From Carboxylicivirga sp. M1479 (GTDB lineage Bacteria > Bacteroidota > Bacteroidia > Bacteroidales > Marinilabiliaceae), in NCBI RefSeq assembly GCF_007097485.1, contig NZ_VKDE01000002.1:124001-188000 (forward strand): 64,000 bases of DNA, given 5' to 3'. Both the position numbers and the translations under genes were made by a program. The notes below the pieces were generated by a model. That model ran no database searches. It had not been told where the DNA came from and worked only from the letters and a program-made list of their open reading frames with translations. Positions within the stretch are counted from its first letter, which is position 1, and each line of letters begins with the position of its first letter. Below, in pieces: positions 1 to 8,797 of the stretch.

Positions 1-1952
1 AGAATGCCTACCACACTCACATTGTCAAAATCCAGTCCTTTGGAAATCATTTGAGTGCCAATTAGTATGTGTACTTCGCCATCTTCAAATTTCTTGATGA
101 TTTTATCGTAGCCTGCCTTGCTTTTGGTTGTATCCAAATCCATTCGAGCAACTTTATGGTCGGGATAAAGCAGGCTCATTTCTTCTTCAATTTTCTCGGT
201 TCCAAAACCTCTGGTTTCAATGGCAGGACTATGACATGCCGGACAAACAGTAGGTAATGGTGTACTATGGTTACAATAATGACACACCAATTGATTCAAG
301 TGTTTGTGGTAAGTCATGCTTACATCGCAATTGGTACACTTGGCCACATAAGCACATTGTCCGCACTCAATAAACGGACTAAAACCCCGGCGGTTTTGAA
401 ATAAGATGACTTGTTCGCCCTTTTGCAGTGCCTCATCAATTTTCTCTAATAACATGGGTGAGAAATGTGAGTTCATCTGCTTTTTTCGCTTGGCCTCACG
501 CACATCAACAGCCTTAATCTCTGGCATTTCAATGCCCTCAAATCGTTGCAATAGCTCAACCAAAGCATATTTGCCCTGTTGTGCGTTGTAATACGATTCA
601 ATAGATGGGGTGGCTGTTCCTAAAAGTGTTTTGGCACCAAACAAACTGCTTAATACGATGGCAGCATCGCGTGCATGGTAGCGGGGAGCAGGATCAAATT
701 GCTTGTAGGTATTTTCATGTTCCTCATCAACAATGATTAAGCCTAAATTGCTAAACGGTAGAAAGATGGATGAGCGAACGCCCACAATCAATTGGTAATT
801 TTTTTGCTTTTGAAGGTTTTGCCATGCCTCTACCCGTTCTGCATCGGCAAACTTACTATGGTAGATGCCCATTTTATTGCCAAAGTGCTTGAGTAATCGC
901 GATGTTATTTGCGTTGTTAGTGCAATCTCTGGTAGGAGGTACAGTACTTGTTTGCCCAATTTGAGTTGCTCCTCAATCAGGTGAATGTATATCTCGGTTT
1001 TACCACCTGAGGTAACGCCATGTAATAGTGTTACAGCGTGGGTTTCAAAGCTTGTTTTAATTTCGTCATAAGCGGTTTGTTGAACCTCGCTAAGGGCATT
1101 GGCCATTTGCACTTCTTTCTCAGCTAAATCAATTCGGTCGATCGCTCGCTCTTGTTCTAATAAAACCTCCTTGTTGCAGAGTTCCTTTAAGGCAGCAGCA
1201 CTGGCATTGGCCTTTTTAAGCAATTCGGCCTTGGCTACAACATTGTTGGTAATGGCTCCGTTTAAACCACCAACTTGCGATAAGAGGGTCATTAATAACT
1301 CCTGCTGCTTGGGAGCACGCGATAATTGATCAAAAGTAGTTTGAAGTACCTCTTCCGATTGACATTTTGGATGAAGTGAAATTAGTTTCTCGGTTTTGGC
1401 TTTATAACTTTCCTTTAGCCGCTCGTTAATAAAAACCGCATTGTACTCTAGCAGACGTTTAATTATTGGTAAGCTGTTTTTTAATCCACTTAGTTGATTA
1501 ACATCGTTAATGGAACATACTTTTTTGCCTGCTATAATATCAAGTATTTTGTTTTCTCTATCGGATAAGGGGGACTCCGCAACAAAATCAGCATTGTAAA
1601 TAATGCGTGTTTCACTTTCCATTTTCAAGCCTGAGGGTAAGGCTGCTTTATAAACCTCCCCAAGTGTACACTGGTAATAGTCGGCAATCCAGTCCCAAAA
1701 TTTTAGTTGAAAAGCATTTACCACCGCTTCCTCATCCAAAATTGAACTGATGTCCTTGGTTTCGTACTCTTCGGGTTTGTTATGATGCAGGTGATAAACA
1801 ATGCCTGAATACACTTTTTTCTTGCCAAAAGGAACCACTACTCGTTTGCCAACTGCAATTAAATGAGATTGATCGGCTGGAATAGAATAGGTAAATAGCC
1901 TTGGTAAAGGCACAGGTAATATAATATCGGCAAATAGTGGTTGGTAATTCAT
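1..1952 (-). CDS. priA: Primosomal protein N' (replication restart helicase PriA), 3' part cut off
   Basis: Superfamily 2 DNA helicase that reloads the replisome at stalled forks. Reading the minus strand from the ATG at 1952 gives 650 open codons up to the window edge; complete PriA is roughly 750-830 residues, so the C-terminus lies outside. Visible parts are the N-terminal 3' DNA-binding region (LPRLFTYSIP, residues 17-26), the Walker A motif GVTSGGKTE (312-320), the DEEH box (409-412) and four Zn-binding cysteine pairs at 530/533, 539/542, 557/560 and 570/573. The motif IGTQMISKGLDF near residue 640 is helicase motif V. The gene stands alone, with a gene-free gap upstream. Family assignment is secure from the order of these motifs. 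Confidence 0.95.
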   Translation of the reverse strand, partial: MNYQPLFADIILPVPLPRLFTYSIPADQSHLIAVGKRVVVPFGKKKVYSGIVYHLHHNKPEEYETKDISSILDEEAVVNAFQLKFWDWIADYYQCTLGEVYKAALPSGLKMESETRIIYNADFVAESPLSDRENKILDIIAGKKVCSINDVNQLSGLKNSLPIIKRLLEYNAVFINERLKESYKAKTEKLISLHPKCQSEEVLQTTFDQLSRAPKQQELLMTLLSQVGGLNGAITNNVVAKAELLKKANASAAALKELCNKEVLLEQERAIDRIDLAEKEVQMANALSEVQQTAYDEIKTSFETHAVTLLHGVTSGGKTEIYIHLIEEQLKLGKQVLYLLPEIALTTQITSRLLKHFGNKMGIYHSKFADAERVEAWQNLQKQKNYQLIVGVRSSIFLPFSNLGLIIVDEEHENTYKQFDPAPRYHARDAAIVLSSLFGAKTLLGTATPSIESYYNAQQGKYALVELLQRFEGIEMPEIKAVDVREAKRKKQMNSHFSPMLLEKIDEALQKGEQVILFQNRRGFSPFIECGQCAYVAKCTNCDVSMTYHKHLNQLVCHYCNHSTPLPTVCPACHSPAIETRGFGTEKIEEEMSLLYPDHKVARMDLDTTKSKAGYDKIIKKFEDGEVHILIGTQMISKGLDFDNVSVVGI

Positions 1953-2341
1953 GCATTATTCTTGAGGTGGTAAAGATACAATAGTTCATTCGTTTTTTAG
2001 GTAGTCCTATGAGAGAAGCCGCTTAAACCCGCAATATGCATTAGAAAATCTATTACACATTGAAATTGCTTCAAAACAAGTCACTTCGTTGTTTCATCTC
2101 AACTCACCAGAACGGTGCTATGCCTCGTTTCGATAAAACCTTTTTTTATTAGTATCTGATTCTTGCTTCGTTCAGCATAGCTTAAGCAAGCTTAGCTCTA
2201 CTTTCACTTATCGCAATAATTGCACTTCCAATGTTCATAACGACATTCTAATTCATAATCCGGGTTAAACGGATAAGGCTTTTGTTAATGGTTTTAATTA
2301 GTAAAGCGAATTGCTACATTCGTATAATCATTTGCTACACT
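1953..2341. other. Gene-free gap between priA and the MBL hydrolase
   Basis: The 389 bases separate two divergent genes, so both promoters should lie here. I see no exact TAnnTTTG box on either strand, no RNA gene and no convincing repeat. A plus-strand open frame running in from 2282 is probably only the upstream extension of the hydrolase frame. Confidence 0.5.
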
Positions 2342-3160
2342 ATGAGACTGACGACATTAATTGACAATAAGCAGAGCCGTAAACAAGTCCAGTGCGAACA
2401 CGGCCTTTCTTTTTTGCTGGAGCAAGATGGACTTAATGTGCTGTTTGATACTGGGCAGTCGGGTAAGTTTTTATCCAATGCCCTAAAAATGGGTATTGAC
2501 ATGAGCGATGTTGATTTTGTGGTTTTGAGTCACGGTCATTACGACCACTCGGGTGGATTGCCTGAATTTTTTAAGCTGAATAGCAAAGCCAAACTATTGG
2601 TTCATAAAAACACTTTAAGGCAACGCTTCTCTCGATCATCTGTAATGGTTAAAGAAAATGGCACTCCTTGGCGAAGTGACTTGGCAAAGTATTTACATCG
2701 AATTGTTTTTATTACGGAGGATTATCAATTAGCTGAGGGTTTAAATTTGGTGTGCTCCATACCTCGCCGTGAGGGTTTTAATGCCGTTAATGATCGATTA
2801 GTTGTTAAACAAGCAGGTGCTTATGTTCCTGATCCATTTGATGATGAGATTGTTTTGGTAGCTGATCATGGCAACAAAACGTTGCTTTTATGTGGCTGTG
2901 CGCATACGGGTATCGTTAATATTCTGCATCATGTGAAAGAGCGATTTAATGTCGAAGTTTTTAGCTGCGTGGCGGGCGGTATTCATTTGCACGGGTGTAG
3001 CGCCGATTTTATTTTACCAATTGTAAATGAGCTGTCTAATTTTAACATTGAGAAATGGGCTCTGAATCATTGCACCGGCGCGAAGGCTTTTCAGGTTTTT
3101 GAAAGCTACTTTCCAAATAAGGTGGAGTATATGGGTAGTGGAGGTCAGCTTGAGTGGTAA
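2342..3160 (+). CDS. MBL-fold metallohydrolase, COG1237 type
   Basis: A 272-residue metallo-beta-lactamase-fold protein. The metal-binding motif HGHYDH (residues 64-69) is intact, and later segments GCAHTGIVN, GGIHLHG and NHCTG match the group often annotated as 7,8-dihydropterin-6-yl-methyl-4-(beta-D-ribofuranosyl)aminobenzene-5'-phosphate synthase-like. That enzyme name comes from archaeal methanopterin synthesis and should not be transferred literally to a bacterium; the substrate here is unknown. The frame is open from 2282, but the ATG at 2342 (MRLTTLIDN) fits the family N-terminus, so I chose it. No signal peptide, hence cytoplasmic. It stands between priA and comM without an obvious operon partner. 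Confidence 0.85.
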   Translation: MRLTTLIDNKQSRKQVQCEHGLSFLLEQDGLNVLFDTGQSGKFLSNALKMGIDMSDVDFVVLSHGHYDHSGGLPEFFKLNSKAKLLVHKNTLRQRFSRSSVMVKENGTPWRSDLAKYLHRIVFITEDYQLAEGLNLVCSIPRREGFNAVNDRLVVKQAGAYVPDPFDDEIVLVADHGNKTLLLCGCAHTGIVNILHHVKERFNVEVFSCVAGGIHLHGCSADFILPIVNELSNFNIEKWALNHCTGAKAFQVFESYFPNKVEYMGSGGQLEW

Positions 3161-3273
3161 ATGATTTTATAATAAGTCTGTTAAGTGATGGTGTCATCAG
3201 TCCTATAGAAACTCAATAATCAAGTGTGTTGTTGTAAAGTATTTTTAATATCTTAACAATAAAATTTTTAACC

Positions 3274-4812
3274 ATGCTTGTAAAAACCTTTGGCTCGGCC
3301 GTTAGCGGCATAGATGCCTACACCATAACTATTGAAGTTAATGTTTCTAAAGGTATCCGTTTTTTTCTTGTTGGATTGCCCGATAATGCTGTAAAAGAGA
3401 GTCATCAGCGCATAGACTCATCTTTGAAAGAGTGCGGTTATAAGTGGCCGGGACATAAGATTGTTATTAATATGGCCCCTGCTGATATTCGTAAGGAGGG
3501 AGCTGCTTATGACCTGCCTTTGGCCATTGGAGTGTTGGCGGCATCAACACAAATTGTTCATCATAAATTGAGTGATTATATACTGATGGGAGAATTGTCA
3601 TTGGATGGCAGTTTGCAACCTGTTAAGGGGGTGTTGCCAATGGCCATTCGAGCAAAGGAAGAGGGTTTTAAGGGATGTGTTTTACCACTGGAGAATGCGC
3701 GTGAAGCAGCAGTGGTTGAAGGGATTGATATTTATGGTTTTGAAAATATTAAACAGGTTATTCGGTTTTTAGAAGATGATGAGGAGTGTGAGCCTGTGCG
3801 AGTTGATACGGTAAAGGAATTTGAAAAAGGCACACAGGCTGTTGACTTCGATTTCTCCGATGTAAAAGGGCAAGAAAGTGTTAAGCGATCATTAGAGATA
3901 GCCGCTGCTGGCGGTCATAATCTGATTATGATTGGACCTCCGGGAGCTGGTAAATCCATGTTGGCAAAGCGTCTGGCTAATATATTGCCTCCCTTAACCT
4001 TAGATGAAGCTTTGGAAACAACTAAAATACATTCGGTAGCCGGCAAAACTGGTAATGAAACTGCCTTAGTAACTCAGCGACCATTTCGTTCGCCCCACCA
4101 TACTATAAGCGATGTCGCGCTTGTGGGCGGAGGTTCATTTCCACAGCCAGGAGAAATATCATTGGCTCATAATGGCGTTTTGTTTCTGGATGAATTACCA
4201 GAATTTAAGCGAACTGTTTTGGAAGTAATGCGACAGCCATTAGAAGATCGTCGAATTAGTATATCACGTGCTCGTTTTACCATTGATTATCCTGCTAGTT
4301 TTATGCTGGTATCATCAATGAATCCCTGCCCATGTGGTTATTTTAATCATCCAGAGAAGAAGTGTGTTTGTAGTCCGGGTGTTGTGCAAAAATACCTGAG
4401 TAAGATATCGGGACCATTATTGGATCGAATTGATTTACACATTGAAGTAGTGCCTGTCCCCTTTAATAAGTTGGCAGAAGCGGCCCCATCAGAAAATAGC
4501 GTTGCTGTTCGAGAAAGAGTAATGCGTGCTCGAAAAATACAGAATCAACGTTTTGAGGCGCATGACACCGTTCATTGCAATGCACAAATGAGTAGCAGGC
4601 AATTGGCACAATACGCAACGCCAAACGAAGAAGGTATGCAAATATTAAAGATGGCGATGGAGAAGCTGGACTTATCGGCTAGAGCTTATGACCGTATTTT
4701 GAAAGTATCGAGAACGATTGCTGATTTGGAAAACTGTGAAACGGTTGAGGTACACCATGTGGCGGAAGCGGTGCAGTACCGAAGTTTAGACCGCTCTAAC
4801 TGGGGTATGTAG
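3274..4812 (+). CDS. comM: ComM/YifB-family Mg-chelatase-like AAA+ ATPase
   Basis: A 512-residue protein of normal family length. It has an N-terminal Lon-protease-like (ChlI) domain (about 1-170), then an AAA+ Mg-chelatase core with Walker A GPPGAGKS (221-228) and Walker B VLFLDELPEF near residue 305, then a C-terminal Mg-chelatase domain with the DRIDLHIEV segment. Four cysteines in the CPCGYF...CVCSPG stretch are typical of the family. In naturally competent bacteria ComM is a hexameric helicase promoting branch migration during integration of transformed DNA; its role in Bacteroidota is less clear. No operon partner is visible. Confidence 0.93.
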   Translation: MLVKTFGSAVSGIDAYTITIEVNVSKGIRFFLVGLPDNAVKESHQRIDSSLKECGYKWPGHKIVINMAPADIRKEGAAYDLPLAIGVLAASTQIVHHKLSDYILMGELSLDGSLQPVKGVLPMAIRAKEEGFKGCVLPLENAREAAVVEGIDIYGFENIKQVIRFLEDDEECEPVRVDTVKEFEKGTQAVDFDFSDVKGQESVKRSLEIAAAGGHNLIMIGPPGAGKSMLAKRLANILPPLTLDEALETTKIHSVAGKTGNETALVTQRPFRSPHHTISDVALVGGGSFPQPGEISLAHNGVLFLDELPEFKRTVLEVMRQPLEDRRISISRARFTIDYPASFMLVSSMNPCPCGYFNHPEKKCVCSPGVVQKYLSKISGPLLDRIDLHIEVVPVPFNKLAEAAPSENSVAVRERVMRARKIQNQRFEAHDTVHCNAQMSSRQLAQYATPNEEGMQILKMAMEKLDLSARAYDRILKVSRTIADLENCETVEVHHVAEAVQYRSLDRSNWGM

Positions 4813-4928
4813 AGGTTTTTATGGACTAGTTATTATTTCCAAAAGCGTGTTGATTAAACATTCTGAGTACTTGTGAGTTATTATTAATAGGAGTGCCTTT
4901 CGAACAGGGAATTTTAAAGGCTCACGGG

Positions 4929-5576
4929 ATGAAAAGGGAAACAAAAATAATTAAAGTAATTGGAGTTAGGGGCGAAGTGTCTGTTTCTGAAAATGGTGAG
5001 GTGCGCTATAATCAAGAGCTTAAACACCAATCCTTAATCAAAGATAAGAGTCATCGCTATGGTTACATGCAGGTATCCATTGAAGGACAACGCTTATATG
5101 TGCACCGCTTGGTGGCGCAAGCATTTGTACGCAACCCTAAGCCAGTATCCAATAAAATGGTGTTTCATATCGATCACAATACCTTGAATAACCACTATTC
5201 GAACCTTAAATGGGGTAATAGGCAGGACGCCATAGAGCGGATGCGTGCTACTCGCAAGGAAGAGCTGAAAAATCCTAATTACAGGGGTACTTCAAAATTA
5301 AGTGGCGACGATGCGGTTAAAATTGCTGCACGTTTGGATGGTGGTGAAACGGCGAAAGTACTAAGTGCCGAATATGGGGTGTCTGAGATGAGTATTGCCC
5401 GCATACGTAAACGCTACTGCAAGCAAAAATCCGCCTCGCCACGCTACAGTCAAGAGCATAAAGAGATGGTACGTAAGTTATTAATGAAGTTTCGTCCGGT
5501 TGAAGTGGCAAAGAGCACCGGTATTCGCTACGAAACAATATTAAAGTGGAAAAAACAGTTTGCCGCATCGGAATAA
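4929..5576 (+). CDS. HNH-like nuclease-fold protein with C-terminal helix-turn-helix
   Basis: A 215-residue protein. Residues 45-98 form an HNH_3-like module: YGYMQVS, then LYVHRLVAQAF, then H80-I-D with the asparagines of LNNHYSNLKW. Two HTH-like segments follow, one around EYGVSEMSIARIRKR and one at the C-terminus (EVAKSTGIRYETILKW). A frame continues upstream to a GTG at 4893, but the ATG at 4929 starts the conserved part. The layout resembles free-standing homing-endonuclease-type genes (NUMOD/HNH/HTH), yet the gene is not inside an intron or intein. A paralogue of the same architecture lies at 39184-39774. Whether it cuts DNA or only binds it cannot be told from sequence. Confidence 0.75.
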   Translation: MKRETKIIKVIGVRGEVSVSENGEVRYNQELKHQSLIKDKSHRYGYMQVSIEGQRLYVHRLVAQAFVRNPKPVSNKMVFHIDHNTLNNHYSNLKWGNRQDAIERMRATRKEELKNPNYRGTSKLSGDDAVKIAARLDGGETAKVLSAEYGVSEMSIARIRKRYCKQKSASPRYSQEHKEMVRKLLMKFRPVEVAKSTGIRYETILKWKKQFAASE

Positions 5577-5667
5577 GTCATGACTTCTATCTCATTTTGG
5601 GCTTCGATAAACAATCGAGTAGTATGCTTGTTTAATAAGCATTCCAAAATCAACAAAAAAGAAAAAT

Positions 5668-6342
5668 ATGACTTCAAATAGCTTAATGGATCCGATTGGA
5701 CGCTTAATGGGCTTACGGTATAAATCTCATCCCTGGCATGGGGTAGATATCGGTGATAAAGCACCTGATCAGCTGACTTGTTTTATTGAAGTGGTGCCCA
5801 CCGATACCATTAAATACGAGGTAGATAAGAAAAGTGGATACCTTCGTATTGATCGTCCCCAGAAATACTCTAACGTGGTGCCTGCTCCTTATGGTTTTAT
5901 ACCTCAAACATACTGTGGTACACTTGTGGGTAAGTATTGTGCCGAAAAATCGGGTAAGAAAGACATTATTGGGGATGGTGATCCATTGGATATTTTGGTG
6001 TTGACAGAAAAAGATATTCCGCATGGGGATGTGTTGGCACAAGCCATTCCTATTGGAGGTTTTCGAATGCTGGATGGTAACCAGGCCGATGATAAAATTA
6101 TATCGGTACTGCAGAATGACGTGGTGTACGGCGAGTATAAAGATATTAGTGAATTACCTGAAATGGTAATTAAGCGTTTGAAACACTATTTTCTAACGTA
6201 CAAAGATATGCCAGGTTTGAGTAACGAATCGGAAATCACACATGTGTACAATGCTGAGGAAGCAAAGGAAGTGATTAAATTGTCATTAACTGATTACGAA
6301 AATCGCTTTGAGGGATTGCGTGCTGCGCTTTCTACTTACTAA
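5668..6342 (+). CDS. ppa: Inorganic pyrophosphatase (family I)
   Basis: Hydrolyses pyrophosphate to phosphate and so drives biosynthetic reactions. The 224-residue protein carries the family I signature DGDPLD (103-108) with the metal-binding aspartates, plus YGFIPQTY and a late YKDMPG segment. It is longer than the E. coli enzyme (about 175 residues), as usual for Bacteroidota. The leader holds a small inverted repeat (ATGCTT at 5624-5629, AAGCAT at 5637-5642). The 3' end overlaps the convergent histidine kinase gene by 11 bases, so no terminator fits between them. Confidence 0.95.
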   Translation: MTSNSLMDPIGRLMGLRYKSHPWHGVDIGDKAPDQLTCFIEVVPTDTIKYEVDKKSGYLRIDRPQKYSNVVPAPYGFIPQTYCGTLVGKYCAEKSGKKDIIGDGDPLDILVLTEKDIPHGDVLAQAIPIGGFRMLDGNQADDKIISVLQNDVVYGEYKDISELPEMVIKRLKHYFLTYKDMPGLSNESEITHVYNAEEAKEVIKLSLTDYENRFEGLRAALSTY

Positions 6343-7576
6343 AGTCGAGTTTAAATATGTGTTCTTTATCTTTTTGATCATAGTTGATCACTATGTCGGA
6401 GATATCGCAAATACGTTTTACAATAGAAAGGCCAATGCCCAAGGACTGTGGGTGTTGGCTGTTTTTTTTGAATCGGCCAAACATTTGCTCCGGTTCGTAG
6501 CTTACCACCTGTCCACTGTTGGTAATCTCAAGCTGTTGTTGTTTAATGGAGATGCGAATATATCCATCAGGTATATTATGGCGAATAGCATTTTTCAATA
6601 AATTCTGCATCAATGTATGAGCCAACGATGGGTTCATGTTTGCCAATAAGCGGTCTGTCGATGTCATTTCAACTTTTAACTTAGCCTCCGAAATAAGTGG
6701 CTCCAGATTTTCAAGCTCTGTTTGTACAACATCGTTAAAGCTCACACTTTGCGCATTGGCAAATACGCGGTTATCCAGTTTGGCTAAAAATATTAAGGCC
6801 TGATTGGTTTTTGATAGTCGGTTGGTTGTTTCAATTAAACCCGCAATGGATTGAATCTGTTCTTCGCGCAGGTTATCAGCCTGAATTAATTCATCGAGCT
6901 TAGTGTTAATAATGGCCAAGGGAGTTTGTAGTTCGTGCGATGTATTTTCGGTGTACTCTTTCAAACGTTCATAATCCTCCTTAATCTTTTTATCCATGGC
7001 ACTAAACACTTCATTGAGTTGTTCAAACTCATCAATGTCAGAGGTCATTAAGTCAAGTCGGTTTTCTTTATTGACATCAAACACGCGTAATTTATTGATG
7101 GTGTCGTAAAAGACCGTAAGCGAATATTTGGTTGATGCTCTGTTGACCAGATATAAAATCAGGAAGAAGATAATTGGAAACACAGTGAGCATGAGTGTAA
7201 ACTTCATCACCATTAGGTCAGATGGTGCAGTGGATCTGATGACTGTATAGTTGACCGCCTGTGCTTCGTTAATGGGCTTTAGCAAGGAGAGCTTGCGATA
7301 GAATTCAAAATTACCATCGCCATTATGCATTACTGTGTCGGTAAAGCTATACTGTTCTGTATTAAGTGAAAGTGCTAAGGTGTCAATGGAAACATCGGCA
7401 TAAGTTAATAAGGTATTGTTATGCTGCTCCACTTGTTGTTGTGCTTCCAATAGCTCGTTATTAAACATTTTATTAACGGCATAGCGGATAAAGTAATAAC
7501 CTCCTAAACTACCAATGAAAAAGAAAAAGATGCTGGCAGATATGAAGTTGAGTCCGGTTTTCGTTAATAATTTCAT
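6332..7576 (-). CDS. Sensor histidine kinase
   Basis: A 414-residue membrane kinase, partner of the response regulator just upstream (45-base gap). Two transmembrane segments (about 11-31 and 124-146) enclose a periplasmic sensor region of about 90 residues without a recognisable fold. A linker leads to the HisKA domain with phosphoacceptor H214 (ENTSHELQTPLAI) and a HATPase with N-box residue N329 (NLLKNAIRHN) and G-box LGIGLSIVK. The ligand is unknown. It sits at the end of a run beginning with hemH and hemG, so control by heme or redox state is possible but only inferred. The stop overlaps the convergent pyrophosphatase gene. Confidence 0.92.
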   Translation of the reverse strand: MKLLTKTGLNFISASIFFFFIGSLGGYYFIRYAVNKMFNNELLEAQQQVEQHNNTLLTYADVSIDTLALSLNTEQYSFTDTVMHNGDGNFEFYRKLSLLKPINEAQAVNYTVIRSTAPSDLMVMKFTLMLTVFPIIFFLILYLVNRASTKYSLTVFYDTINKLRVFDVNKENRLDLMTSDIDEFEQLNEVFSAMDKKIKEDYERLKEYTENTSHELQTPLAIINTKLDELIQADNLREEQIQSIAGLIETTNRLSKTNQALIFLAKLDNRVFANAQSVSFNDVVQTELENLEPLISEAKLKVEMTSTDRLLANMNPSLAHTLMQNLLKNAIRHNIPDGYIRISIKQQQLEITNSGQVVSYEPEQMFGRFKKNSQHPQSLGIGLSIVKRICDISDIVINYDQKDKEHIFKLDFSK

Positions 7577-7621
7577 TCAACTAAGTTTAATAATTAATGA
7601 TGGAATAAGTATAAGTGGTTT

Positions 7622-8299
7622 TTAATTTGAATCGGTAAACTTATAGCCTACACCGTATACATTCTTGATGTAGTCATCACAGCCCGCCTTAATAAGTTTC
7701 TTACGTAAGTTTTTAATGTGCGAATAAATAAGGTCATCGGTAAAGCCGTAATCCATAAAATCTTTTGACATGTGCTCGCCAATACCTGTTTTTGTTAGTA
7801 CCCTGTTTTTATTCGCAATAAAGTACATGAGTAAATCAAACTCCTTTTTGGTAAGGTCTATCGCTTGTCCATTAACTTTTACCAAAAGCTCACTTGGTGT
7901 TATCTCTAATTCATTAAACACAATGTTCTCTTCACCTTTAAAGTGAACGCGTCGTACCAGTGATTTTAAACGGGCATTGAGTTCTGCCATCTGAAACGGC
8001 TTAGTAAGGTAGTCGTCGGCACCCAACTCCAAACCTTCAATTTTATTCTCCAAACTATCGCGCGCCGAAACCACAATAACGCCTGTTTGCATGCCTTTAC
8101 TTTTTACTTTCTTGATAACTTCCAGTCCATTGCCATCGGGTAGATTTAAATCAAGAATGATGATGTCAAACAGATTATCTACTAAGTAGAGGGCAGTAGA
8201 CAAATTGTCGGCCAATTCGCAGCTATGGCCTTCAGAAAGAATAAATTGCTGAATGCTTTGTGCCAGTTGCGGTTCGTCTTCTACTATTAGTATCTTCAT
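7622..8299 (-). CDS. OmpR/PhoB-family response regulator
   Basis: A 225-residue two-domain transcription factor. The receiver domain (1-115) has the acidic pocket E7/D8 and phosphoacceptor D50 (IILDLNLPDG), with K100 region LTKPF. The C-terminal winged helix includes LTKKEFDLLMYF and VYGVGYKF. The frame is open ten codons further upstream, but the ATG at 8299 starting MKILIVEDEP is the standard start. The histidine kinase gene follows after 45 bases and is surely its partner. Targets are unknown. Confidence 0.94.
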   Translation of the reverse strand: MKILIVEDEPQLAQSIQQFILSEGHSCELADNLSTALYLVDNLFDIIILDLNLPDGNGLEVIKKVKSKGMQTGVIVVSARDSLENKIEGLELGADDYLTKPFQMAELNARLKSLVRRVHFKGEENIVFNELEITPSELLVKVNGQAIDLTKKEFDLLMYFIANKNRVLTKTGIGEHMSKDFMDYGFTDDLIYSHIKNLRKKLIKAGCDDYIKNVYGVGYKFTDSN

Positions 8300-8353
8300 T
8301 TTTTCTTCAAGCGGATAGACCAAAGACAATCGTCAGCGGTCGGGGTTCAAAAT

Positions 8354-8797
8354 TTAAATAGCATACCTGACAATGTTCATCACCATAGAAACAGTTATCA
8401 TGGTACATGCTATGCCAAAATACAGAAAATTCTTTTTAAATATGAGTCGTGGTGTATGGTTGCTTTTGGCAAAAATCCAACCAATATGGCTCACAACAAG
8501 TGTAAAAACCATTAGGATGAAGTGTTCGACGGCCCAAAAGCGTCCTTTCAATACCTGATTTTGATACACATTAACTTCTCCACTGCTAAATTCGACCATG
8601 TACATAATAAAGAGGATGGTGCCCAAAACAAATTGGAGGTAAAGCAGTATAGTGGCCACAAAAGGTAGCTTAACATCCAATTGCTTAAGTTCATATTTCT
8701 TTAGCAGGCCACCAATGGCTCTAAAAAGGATAATGCCTGTAATAATAAAGGCCATTATACTTGTTATAATATGAAGTATAAGTATAAAACCTTTCAT
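8354..8797 (-). CDS. Small four-helix membrane protein, 'cytochrome B'-like family of Bacteroidota
   Basis: A 147-residue protein with four predicted membrane helices (about 4-28, 45-67, 90-109, 124-145). H9 in the first helix, the AVEH motif in the middle and SHIGW in the third helix resemble a family in Bacteroidota genomes loosely named 'cytochrome B'. Conserved membrane histidines would suit heme binding, but this is unproven. The start overlaps the hemG stop by one base (TAATG), so translation is probably coupled. This context suggests a role in heme handling or in the protoporphyrinogen oxidation step. Confidence 0.7.
   Translation of the reverse strand: MKGFILILHIITSIMAFIITGIILFRAIGGLLKKYELKQLDVKLPFVATILLYLQFVLGTILFIMYMVEFSSGEVNVYQNQVLKGRFWAVEHFILMVFTLVVSHIGWIFAKSNHTPRLIFKKNFLYFGIACTMITVSMVMNIVRYAI

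Noticed and set aside
1780-1989. Separate small minus-strand ORF at the start of priA
   Set aside because: It is an out-of-frame shadow; the continuous PriA frame with all helicase motifs covers the region.
2000-2280. tRNA or small RNA gene in the priA-MBL gap
   Set aside because: No cloverleaf, anticodon stem or terminator could be built from the sequence.
4893-4928. GTG start for the first HNH-like protein
   Set aside because: The 12 extra residues are not part of any conserved motif, and an ATG at 4929 directly precedes the conserved region.
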